DNA of 11,689 bases from Ruminococcus sp. CAG:488 (GTDB lineage Bacteria; Bacillota; Clostridia; Oscillospirales; Acutalibacteraceae), in the NCBI GenBank assembly GCA_000434055.1, contig HF999649.1, forward strand, positions 51,499-63,187. The letters are read 5' to 3'. Made by a program: the position numbers and the translations under genes. This document shows, in pieces, positions 1-5,426 of the stretch (positions within the stretch are counted from its first letter, which is position 1; every line of letters begins with the position of its first letter). The notes under the pieces were generated by a model, which saw nothing but the letters and a program-made list of their open reading frames with translations, had not been told where the DNA came from and did not search any database.

Positions 1-921
1 AACGGCAGCCGTACCGCTTGCGAATACCTCTTTAAGAGTACCTGCTTTTGAAGCGGCGCATACATCGTCGATTGAAAGACGTCTCTCCGAAACCTTTACT
101 CCCCACTTCTTGAGAAGCTCAATAACGGATTTTCTTGTGATACCGGGAAGAATCGTACCCATAAGCGGAGCGGTGATAACCTCGTCGCCGATTACGAAGA
201 ATGCGTTTGAAGTGCCGATTTCCTCAACATATTTATGCTCTGCGGCATCGAGCCAAAGAACGTCCTTGCAGTCATGCTCCATAGCCTTTGCCGAAGCCTT
301 CATGCCGCCGGCATAGTTGCCGCCGCACTTTGCGAAGCCTGTGCCTCCGACAGCCGCACGGATAAATTCGTCCTCAACATAAATTCTCGTTGTATGAAGT
401 CCGCCGTCGTTTGCGGCATAGTAAGAACCAACCGGACAAAGAATGATGATAAAACGATAATGCATTGCCGGAAGAACGCTGAACGAAACCTCGTCGCCGA
501 AGATGAACGGTCTGATATAAAGAGCTGTGCCCGGCTCAGAAGGAACCCAGTCCTTATCAACGGAGATAAGCTGATTGATAGCGTCAAAGAAGATGTCCTT
601 TTCCATATGAGGAATACACATACGGTCATTGGTTCTGTTCATACGCTCAAAGTTCTGATCCGGTCTGAAAAGCTGAATGTCGCCCGACGGAGTTTTATAT
701 GCCTTCATGCCCTCGAACATCATCTGGGCATAGTGGAGCACGCATGATGCAGGCTCAATGGCGATCGGCTCATGCGGAACAATTCTTCCGTCGTGCCAGC
801 CCTGACCCTCATCATAGTCGATCATAAACATATGGTCTGTGAAATACTTACCGAAGCCGAGCTTCTTCTGATCCGGCTTCTCCTTTGGGTGCGTAGTTCT
901 TGTTACTGGAAATTTATACAT
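1..921 (-). CDS. ilvE: Branched-chain amino acid aminotransferase (class IV PLP), C-terminus cut by window edge
   Basis: Transfers the amino group between glutamate and the 2-oxoacids of valine, leucine and isoleucine; cytoplasmic and PLP-dependent. The 307 visible codons start at the ATG 921-919, preceded by AAAGGAG at good spacing, and run open through base 1. About 50 C-terminal residues seem to be missing against the usual ~355. Seen: the fold-type IV signature AKCGGNYAGG with presumed Schiff-base Lys198, the YVEEIGTSNAFFV cofactor segment (residues 231-243), and the family-typical GTAAV just before the edge. The N-terminal half (FGKYFTDHMF, then LHYAQMMFEGMKAY) fits the eukaryote-like/Bacillus-type BCAT subgroup. 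It lies 28 bases after the hydrolase gene and is probably the last known gene of the VOR operon. That links the aminotransferase directly to the 2-oxoacids VOR makes or consumes. Function is confident; substrate preference is inferred from family and context. Confidence 0.95.
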   Translation of the reverse strand, partial: MYKFPVTRTTHPKEKPDQKKLGFGKYFTDHMFMIDYDEGQGWHDGRIVPHEPIAIEPASCVLHYAQMMFEGMKAYKTPSGDIQLFRPDQNFERMNRTNDRMCIPHMEKDIFFDAINQLISVDKDWVPSEPGTALYIRPFIFGDEVSFSVLPAMHYRFIIILCPVGSYYAANDGGLHTTRIYVEDEFIRAAVGGTGFAKCGGNYAGGMKASAKAMEHDCKDVLWLDAAEHKYVEEIGTSNAFFVIGDEVITAPLMGTILPGITRKSVIELLKKWGVKVSERRLSIDDVCAASKAGTLKEVFASGTAAV

Positions 922-949
922 TTCTGTCGCTCCTTTCAAAGCATCATTA

Positions 950-1750
950 TTATAATTCATAGAGATCGGGTTTTCTGTCATTGAAAACGTTTATCGAATT
1001 TCTGATATCCTTAATTATTCCGAAATCGCAGTCGGCTGTTATAACCTCCTGTTGCTCGCCTGCCGCACCGAGAACCTCGCCCCACGGGTCGATTATCTGC
1101 GAATGACCTCCGAATACAGCGTCCGGAGTTTTGCCGCAGGAATTGCAGCAGACAACAAACATCTGATTTTCAATCGCTCTCGCCCTTATGAGCGTAACAA
1201 TATGAGAGGTTCTGACCAGCGGCCATTGGGACACCATAAAGAGCATGTCGATGCCCTTGAGCGCAAGGCTTCTGATAAGCTCGCAGAATCGGATATCGTA
1301 GCAGATAACAATTCCGCACTTATGTCCGTCAAGCTCAAATGTCACAAGATTTTTGCCGAAGCTGAAAAACCTGTGCTCGTCCATCGGAGTAAAAAGGTGC
1401 GTCTTGTCATATTCGGCAACGACTTCACCCTCACGGTTGAAAACAAAAGCCGTGTTGTAAATTCCGCCGTTCTTCTCATTGGCAATACTGCCCGCAACGA
1501 TGTTTATGTTAAGCTCCTTTGCCAAAGCCGAGAAAGTCTTTTTTACCCTCTCGCCGTCTCTGTCGCAATAATCCGCAAGGTTTTCCTTGGGATAGAAACC
1601 CGTTGTCCATGTTTCGGGAAGAACAACAACGTCGGATTTTTCTTTTTCAACAGTCTCTCTTATCAGCCTGAGAGCCTCGGCGTAGTTATACTCAACATCG
1701 CCGAACTTCATATCAAGCTGAATACAGGAAATTCTCATCTTATTATTCAT
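950..1750 (-). CDS. Carbon-nitrogen hydrolase (nitrilase superfamily, omega-amidase-like)
   Basis: A 266-residue nitrilase-superfamily amidase. The Glu-Lys-Cys triad is visible: Glu46 in VVLPETW, Lys116 in EYDKTHLF, Cys150 in IVICYDIRF. The length and the Cys-Tyr-Asp-Ile-Arg-Phe-Cys-Glu segment fit the Nit2/omega-amidase and YafV-like branch, which hydrolyses small amides of oxo or dicarboxylic acids. The exact substrate cannot be read from the sequence. I chose the ATG at 1750 because AAGGCAGG lies about 8 bases upstream and the start overlaps the gamma-subunit stop (ATGAATAA), a coupled arrangement. The ATG at 1738 is a possible alternative; the longer in-frame extension to 1774 has nothing to recommend it. 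Its place between VOR gamma and ilvE suggests a repair or salvage role around 2-oxoacids or their amides (inference). Confidence 0.85.
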   Translation of the reverse strand: MNNKMRISCIQLDMKFGDVEYNYAEALRLIRETVEKEKSDVVVLPETWTTGFYPKENLADYCDRDGERVKKTFSALAKELNINIVAGSIANEKNGGIYNTAFVFNREGEVVAEYDKTHLFTPMDEHRFFSFGKNLVTFELDGHKCGIVICYDIRFCELIRSLALKGIDMLFMVSQWPLVRTSHIVTLIRARAIENQMFVVCCNSCGKTPDAVFGGHSQIIDPWGEVLGAAGEQQEVITADCDFGIIKDIRNSINVFNDRKPDLYEL

Positions 1751-2282
1751 AGTCATAGCCTGCCTTGACAGCACCCTTGTTTACATCAAGGAGATCAAGG
1801 TGACGGGCGGAAACGACCTTTTTGAGTGCGTCATCGGTGAAATCAATCGAGAACTGCGGCACTTCTTTGAGAATCTTGCCCGTGATAATCATATTGGCAA
1901 GCGTCGGCGTTCCGTTATCGTTCGCCATTTTCGTTGCAGGTATATAATATACATCTACATCCGTTCTGTCAACCTTTTTGTCAATCATTGTAGAATCAAC
2001 AAAAATCATTCCACCGCTGACCACTTCGTTTTCATATTTTTCAAGTGACGGAAGATTCATTGCAACAAGTACGTCCGGCTTGTCAACGATCGGAGAGCCT
2101 ATCGGCTCGTCGCTGATGATTACCGAACAGTTAGCAGTACCGCCTCTCATTTCGGGACCGTAGGAAGGAAGCCAGCTTACCTGCTTGCCCTCGATAAGTC
2201 CTTTATATGCAAGGAATTTGCCTGCGAACAGAATACCCTGTCCGCCGAAGCCCGCGAATAACATTCTGCAAGTGTTGCTCAT
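1743..2282 (-). CDS. vorC: 2-oxoacid:ferredoxin oxidoreductase, gamma subunit (VOR-type)
   Basis: A 179-residue gamma subunit of a ketoacid:ferredoxin oxidoreductase. The family marks are the N-terminal GFGGQG glycine loop (residues 11-16) and WLPSYGPEMRGG (38-48), then alternating beta/alpha segments of a Rossmann-like fold ending before residue 179. The start ATG overlaps the beta-subunit stop as ATGA (2282-2279), and AAGGAGGAAG inside the end of the beta gene serves as ribosome site, so the two are translationally coupled. Its own stop overlaps the start of the hydrolase gene. In this family the gamma subunit works with alpha and beta in oxidative decarboxylation of a 2-oxoacid to acyl-CoA, or the reverse. 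The symbol is by analogy with VOR/KOR operons; the substrate class is inferred from neighbours. Confidence 0.92.
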   Translation of the reverse strand: MSNTCRMLFAGFGGQGILFAGKFLAYKGLIEGKQVSWLPSYGPEMRGGTANCSVIISDEPIGSPIVDKPDVLVAMNLPSLEKYENEVVSGGMIFVDSTMIDKKVDRTDVDVYYIPATKMANDNGTPTLANMIITGKILKEVPQFSIDFTDDALKKVVSARHLDLLDVNKGAVKAGYDYE

Positions 2283-3034
2283 TTTTCTTCCTCCTTTGCA
2301 TAGATATCCTTATAAACGCCGAGAGGATAGTAAGGAATCATGTTCTCCTCTGCCCAGTCAAGAGCCTTCTGCGGAGTCATACCCCAGTTTGTCGGACAGG
2401 TTGAAATAACCTCAACGAGTGAGAAGCCCTTGCCTTCAATCTGATTTTTGAAAGCCTTTTTGATTGCCTTCTTTGCGTTCTTGACGTTCTTAACATTGTT
2501 AACGGCAACTCTCTCAAGGTATGCTGCACCGTCAACGTTTGAAAGAAGCTCGCAAACCTTAACGGGATAGCCGACTGTATTTACGTCTCTGCCGTAAGGA
2601 GAGGTCTGAGTGACCTGGCCGGGAAGAGTTGTCGGAGCCATTTGACCGCCGGTCATACCGTAGATGGCGTTGTTGACGAAAATTACGGTGATATTCTCAC
2701 GTCTTGCGGCGGCATGAACCGTCTCGGCAGTACCGATAGCGGCAAGATCGCCGTCGCCCTGATATGTAAATACAACCTTTGACGGGTCGCTTCTTTTTAC
2801 GCCTGTTGCAACAGCGGGAGCACGGCCGTGAGCCGCCTGAACAAAGTCACATGTGAAATAGTTATATGCCATAACAGAGCAGCCGACCGATGCGACACCG
2901 ATAGTATCTCCCTCGATTCCAAGCTCATCAATTACCTCGGCAACAAGACGGTGAATAATACCGTGAGTACAGCCCGGGCAATAGTGAAGCGTTGCGTCTG
3001 TCAATGATTTCGGTTTTTCAAATACAACTGACAT
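2279..3034 (-). CDS. vorA: 2-oxoacid:ferredoxin oxidoreductase, beta subunit (TPP-binding)
   Basis: A 251-residue beta subunit carrying thiamine diphosphate. Seen: the HYCPGCTHG segment near residues 17-25, and the TPP/Mg motif starting QGDGD at 92-96 and ending with Asn121/Asn122 and IYGMTGGQ (124-131). Further cysteines (Cys19, Cys22, and Cys213 in STCPTNWGMTP) fit ligands of the beta-subunit [4Fe-4S] cluster. The start is the ATG at 3034, with GGAGGTG upstream; it shares one base with the alpha stop (TAATG). The in-frame extension to 3112 is only alpha-gene sequence in another frame. Together with alpha, gamma and delta this forms the catalytic enzyme interconverting 2-oxoacid + CoA + oxidised ferredoxin with acyl-CoA + CO2 + reduced ferredoxin. 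The C-terminal LDWAEENMIPYYPLGVYK resembles VOR/KOR-type beta subunits more than pyruvate enzymes, as I recall the family; a 2-oxoglutarate enzyme is the main alternative. Confidence 0.95.
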   Translation of the reverse strand: MSVVFEKPKSLTDATLHYCPGCTHGIIHRLVAEVIDELGIEGDTIGVASVGCSVMAYNYFTCDFVQAAHGRAPAVATGVKRSDPSKVVFTYQGDGDLAAIGTAETVHAAARRENITVIFVNNAIYGMTGGQMAPTTLPGQVTQTSPYGRDVNTVGYPVKVCELLSNVDGAAYLERVAVNNVKNVKNAKKAIKKAFKNQIEGKGFSLVEVISTCPTNWGMTPQKALDWAEENMIPYYPLGVYKDIYAKEEEK

Positions 3035-4092
3035 TATTCTGCACCTCCGTTTGACATGATAGCCGAAAGAACATCCTCGGGAGTCGGAATCATACCGCCG
3101 ACGCGGTTGCAAAGGTCAACCGGTCTCTTGCAGTCGATTGCAAGCTTTACATCGTCGATCATCTGACCCATGTTCATTTCAACAGTTATAAATCTCTCGC
3201 ACTTCTCGGCGGCGGCACTGAGCGGCTTTGTCGGGAACGGCCAGAGAGTGATCGGTCTTATCATGCCGACCTTGACGCCTCTCTTGCGAGCTTCGTTGAC
3301 TGCATTCTTTGCAACTCGGGCAGTAATGCCGAACGCAACTACGCAAATCTCGGCGTCCTCCATGAGATATTCCTCATACATTGTTTCGTTTTCTTCAATC
3401 GTCTTGTACTTCTGATATCTCTCAAAGTTCTTTATTTCAAGCTCCTCGGGTTTGAGGTAAAGCGAATTGACTATGTTGTGCTCTCTCTCGCACTTTGTGC
3501 CTGTGAGTGCCCACGGCTTTTCAACCGGAGTAACCTCGGCAACATCGAGAGAAACAGGTTCCATCATCTGACCCATTGTACCGTCGGCAAGGATCATTGC
3601 AACCATTCTGTATTTATCTGCAAGCTCAAATCCCTTGACCGTAAGGCTTGCCATTTCCTGAACAGAAGCCGGAGCAAGTACGATATTGTGGTAATCGCCG
3701 TGTCCGCCGCCCTTTGTTGACTGCCAGTAATCAGACTGTGATGGCTGAATTCCGCCGAGTCCCGGACCGCCACGCTGAACGTTGACAACGAGCGCGGGAA
3801 GGTCACAGCCTGCGAGGTATGATATACCCTCACTTTTAAGCGAAACTCCCGGGCTGGAAGAGGAGGTCATGACTCTCTTGCCTGTTGACGAAACGCCGAT
3901 AACCATATTGATAGCGGCAATTTCGCTCTCCGCCTGAAGGAAGGTTCCGCCGATCTTCGGCATACGCTTTGACATATAGGCCGCAACCTCTGTCTGCGGA
4001 GTGATAGGATAACCGAAGTAATGGCGGCAGCCTGCCCTGATAGCAGCCTCGGCAATTGCTTCGTTACCTTTCATAAGTACTTTATCTGACAT
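3034..4092 (-). CDS. vorB: 2-oxoacid:ferredoxin oxidoreductase, alpha subunit (VorB-type)
   Basis: A 352-residue alpha subunit. It has the pyrimidine-binding domain (GCRHYFGYPITPQTEVAAY near residues 21-39; FLQAESEIAAINMVIG near 51-66; TSSSSPGVSLKSEG near 76-89; NVQRGGPGLGG near 104-114) and a C-terminal CoA/domain-II region (VVAFGITARVAKNAV near 251-265; MIRPITLWPFP near 277-287). The split alpha/beta/gamma/delta layout and ~350-residue length match clostridial enzymes usually annotated as 3-methyl-2-oxobutanoate:ferredoxin oxidoreductase VorB. A KOR-type 2-oxoglutarate enzyme cannot be excluded from the sequence alone. The ATG at 4092 follows the delta stop by five bases, with an AGAGAGGTG ribosome site in the end of the delta gene. 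The long upstream in-frame extension to 4275 only overlaps the ferredoxin gene. ilvE in the same operon favours branched-chain 2-oxoacids as substrate. Confidence 0.95.
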   Translation of the reverse strand: MSDKVLMKGNEAIAEAAIRAGCRHYFGYPITPQTEVAAYMSKRMPKIGGTFLQAESEIAAINMVIGVSSTGKRVMTSSSSPGVSLKSEGISYLAGCDLPALVVNVQRGGPGLGGIQPSQSDYWQSTKGGGHGDYHNIVLAPASVQEMASLTVKGFELADKYRMVAMILADGTMGQMMEPVSLDVAEVTPVEKPWALTGTKCEREHNIVNSLYLKPEELEIKNFERYQKYKTIEENETMYEEYLMEDAEICVVAFGITARVAKNAVNEARKRGVKVGMIRPITLWPFPTKPLSAAAEKCERFITVEMNMGQMIDDVKLAIDCKRPVDLCNRVGGMIPTPEDVLSAIMSNGGAE

Positions 4093-4097
4093 TTTTT

Positions 4098-4304
4098 TCA
4101 CCTCTCTACCGTAATAACACAATCGGGACACATCGTTGCGCAGAATGCGCAGCCTATACATTTTTCCTGCTCTGTCACAACTGCGGGATGATGTCCCTTG
4201 TTGTTCAGCGTTGTCTCTGACAAGTGAACTATTCCCTTGGGACAAGCGTTCACGCAAAGTCCGCAGCCCTTGCAAAGGTCTGTTTTGAATGTTACTTTAG
4301 CCAT
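4098..4304 (-). CDS. vorD: 2-oxoacid:ferredoxin oxidoreductase, delta subunit (2x[4Fe-4S] ferredoxin-like)
   Basis: A 68-residue ferredoxin-like subunit with two complete CxxCxxCxxxCP motifs: Cys11/14/17/21 and Cys49/52/55/59. These hold two [4Fe-4S] clusters that pass electrons between the TPP site and soluble ferredoxin. A strong AGGAGG site lies about 8 bases before the ATG at 4304. The gene follows the P-loop ATPase stop by 12 bases and precedes the alpha start by five, giving the order delta-alpha-beta-gamma seen in VOR- and POR-type operons. It is complete and of normal length for a stand-alone delta subunit. Confidence 0.95.
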   Translation of the reverse strand: MAKVTFKTDLCKGCGLCVNACPKGIVHLSETTLNNKGHHPAVVTEQEKCIGCAFCATMCPDCVITVER

Positions 4305-4316
4305 TTGACATTCCTC

Positions 4317-4973
4317 CTAATTTATTTTCTCCTGCAGGGTAAGCGGAAGCATATTGTCCACTTTTCCGTACAGTTCTTTATAGAGTGTTTTCTTAACGGT
4401 CGTCATCGCAACGGGAAGTCCCGTAAGCTTTGAAACCTCGTCGGCATATTTGAGTGAATCGAGAACATCCTGTGCAGTCGTCTCCTCGCCGAGATTTGAA
4501 TTGTTTATTATAGCGGTAAATTTCATTGAAGCGGCTTTCTCGATTTCGTTCATGACCTCAAGAGTGCTGTAAGCGTCCCTTGTCAGCGGTCTGTACATGT
4601 TTATTACAAGGTACATTTCATAGTCATTTTCACGGACTATGCTTTCCGAATAGCGACCGAGCGCATAAGCTCCCCTGTCGTCTCCGCCGATATCCATGAC
4701 GGCAAATTCGGAACGGTCGTCAATAACCGAATATATATCCTGCGGCAGCGACGGCAAATCAACGTTGGAACTTGCAAACTCGGAACAAATAAGCCTGATT
4801 CCGGCCTCTTTAAGCTCCTTTTCGCTGTCTTTCGTTCTGAAATAGGGATTAACGATATCAAGGTCGGCAACCGCAACCTCAAGGCCCTGCTGTCTCAGCT
4901 TAAAAGCATAATTGACGGCAATATTCGTTTTTCCGCTGCCGTAATGACCGGCAAAAAGCGTTATACGCTTCAT
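4317..4973 (-). CDS. P-loop ATPase, MinD/Mrp/CooC-like (SIMIBI class), VOR-associated
   Basis: A 218-residue soluble nucleotide-binding protein. The Walker A loop is GHYGSGKTN (residues 9-17); the deviant two-lysine form of ParA/MinD (KGGxGKT) is absent. An acidic DLD motif follows (VADLDIVNPYFR near 35-46), and AVMDIGGDDRGAYALG (91-106) looks like Walker B/switch II. Relatives in this class include plasmid-partition, cell-division, Fe-S carrier (Mrp/Nbp35) and nickel-insertase (CooC) ATPases. No CxxC metal-binding pair is visible, so cofactor delivery is unproven. The start is the ATG at 4973, preceded by GAGGTG. It leads the VOR operon and sits 12 bases before the ferredoxin subunit, so a role in assembling or regulating the oxidoreductase is a reasonable inference. 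The exact function is unknown. Confidence 0.85.
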   Translation of the reverse strand: MKRITLFAGHYGSGKTNIAVNYAFKLRQQGLEVAVADLDIVNPYFRTKDSEKELKEAGIRLICSEFASSNVDLPSLPQDIYSVIDDRSEFAVMDIGGDDRGAYALGRYSESIVRENDYEMYLVINMYRPLTRDAYSTLEVMNEIEKAASMKFTAIINNSNLGEETTAQDVLDSLKYADEVSKLTGLPVAMTTVKKTLYKELYGKVDNMLPLTLQEKIN

Positions 4974-4984
4974 ATTTTCACCTC

Positions 4985-5132
4985 GGAAAGTTTGATGATT
5001 AAATGATAAATTTTAGTAAACCCCTCATATGGGAGCGCCGAAAAAATTTTTCTCCTGTCATTGGGTCGATGTGGGCATCGACCCCTACGAATTGTTCCTT
5101 TATCGCACCACGCAGCAATGGGAAAGTTTGAT
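4985..5132. repeat. 12-bp direct repeat bracketing a small palindromic element
   Basis: The sequence GGAAAGTTTGAT occurs exactly at 4985-4996 and again at 5121-5132. The 124 bases between the copies carry the 5063-5084 hairpin. The layout resembles a target duplication around a small non-autonomous insertion, or a recombination scar. The right-hand copy of the original site would then have been the leader of the P-loop ATPase gene, since the left copy abuts its ribosome site. Chance is not excluded in such AT-rich DNA. Confidence 0.35.
5063..5084. repeat. Palindromic repeat hairpin (9-bp perfect stem)
   Basis: GGGTCGATG (5063-5071), a 4-base loop, and CATCGACCC (5076-5084) form a perfect 9-bp stem, followed by CCTACGA. 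From memory, the minus-strand form (TAGGGGTCGATG..., CATCGACCC) resembles an abundant intergenic palindrome of clostridial genomes; genome copy number cannot be judged here. No T-run follows on either strand, so a terminator role is unlikely. Confidence 0.65.
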
Positions 5133-5165
5133 AAAAAATTATTATAGTTACAGGAACTAATCAGC

Positions 5166-5182
5166 CTTCCCTCAAGGGGAAG
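5166..5182. repeat. Short CTTCCC/GGGAAG hairpin, probable interspersed repeat
   Basis: CTTCCC (5166-5171) pairs with GGGAAG (5177-5182) across a 5-base loop. The minus-strand reading GGCTTCCCCTTGAGGGAAGG is a familiar-looking intergenic palindrome in gut Firmicutes (recollection, not a search result). No T-run follows on either strand. Confidence 0.5.
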
Positions 5183-5209
5183 CCGGTATATTTCTTCTAA
5201 AATCGGCAT

Positions 5210-5413
5210 GCCATACCTTAGAACAAATCGTTCAGGGTGCGTCGATTTCAAGGCGGTGAGCCGATGGAATACTATGTGTATTTCGAGGCTCACCAACGAA
5301 GAAAGCAATGTGCCATACCTTAAATCAAATTGTTCAGGGGGCGTCGAGTTCAAGGCGACAGGCTGACGCAATACTATGTGTATTGCTAAGCCTGTCAACG
5401 CCGAAATCGGCGT
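5210..5413. repeat. Two tandem 102-bp units with covarying hairpins
   Basis: Unit A (5210-5311) and unit B (5312-5413) align end to end at 102 bp with no gap and share most positions outside their stems; a third copy breaks off after GCCAT at 5414. Each unit holds a 40-base hairpin at the same offset. In A (5255-5294) GGTGAGCC pairs with GGCTCACC; in B (5357-5396) GACAGGCT pairs with AGCCTGTC. The two 8-bp stems differ at five pairs and both sides change each time. The apex AATAC-TATGT-GTATT is identical. Unit B adds a second small hairpin (ACGCCG 5398-5403 with CGGCGT 5408-5413). The paired changes point to selection for structure in RNA or single-stranded DNA. Confidence 0.8.
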
Positions 5414-5426
5414 GCCATGGGCAATT

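Larger units (their letters stand above)
4974..5426. repeat. Gene-free spacer packed with short palindromic repeats
   Basis: This 453-base spacer between the HTH-cupin-synthetase gene and the P-loop ATPase holds no convincing gene. It contains at least three kinds of repeat structure: two 102-bp tandem units with hairpins (5210-5413), a 9-bp perfect hairpin near 5063-5084, and a C-rich/G-rich hairpin near 5166-5182. A 12-bp direct repeat (4985-4996 and 5121-5132) brackets the second of these. An open frame of 142 codons crosses it, but its product is only the repeats read through. I see no good promoter for the VOR operon (a TATAAT at 5146-5141 lacks a -35) and no hairpin directly followed by a T-run. 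Read-through from the T-box promoter is therefore possible. Confidence 0.75.

Noticed and set aside
1052..1768. Plus-strand open frame of 238 codons
   Set aside because: It is antisense to the nitrilase-family gene, whose catalytic triad is intact, and shows no recognisable protein features.
4093..4275. N-terminal extension of the VOR alpha frame
   Set aside because: It overlaps the ferredoxin subunit, whose eight cysteines prove its frame; the ATG at 4092 begins the conserved alpha sequence with its own ribosome site.
5141..5146. TATAAT on the minus strand as promoter of the VOR operon
   Set aside because: No -35-like hexamer lies 15-18 bases upstream and there is no TGn extension, so the match alone is not enough.
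4970..5398. Minus-strand open frame of 142 codons in the spacer
   Set aside because: Its product is the 102-bp repeats (a multiple of three) and palindromes read through; the two repeat segments recur in it, there is no recognisable domain, and it overlaps the start of the ATPase gene.
5210..5413. CRISPR array
   Set aside because: Only two 102-bp units, similar throughout their length, with no short repeat/unique spacer alternation and no cas genes.
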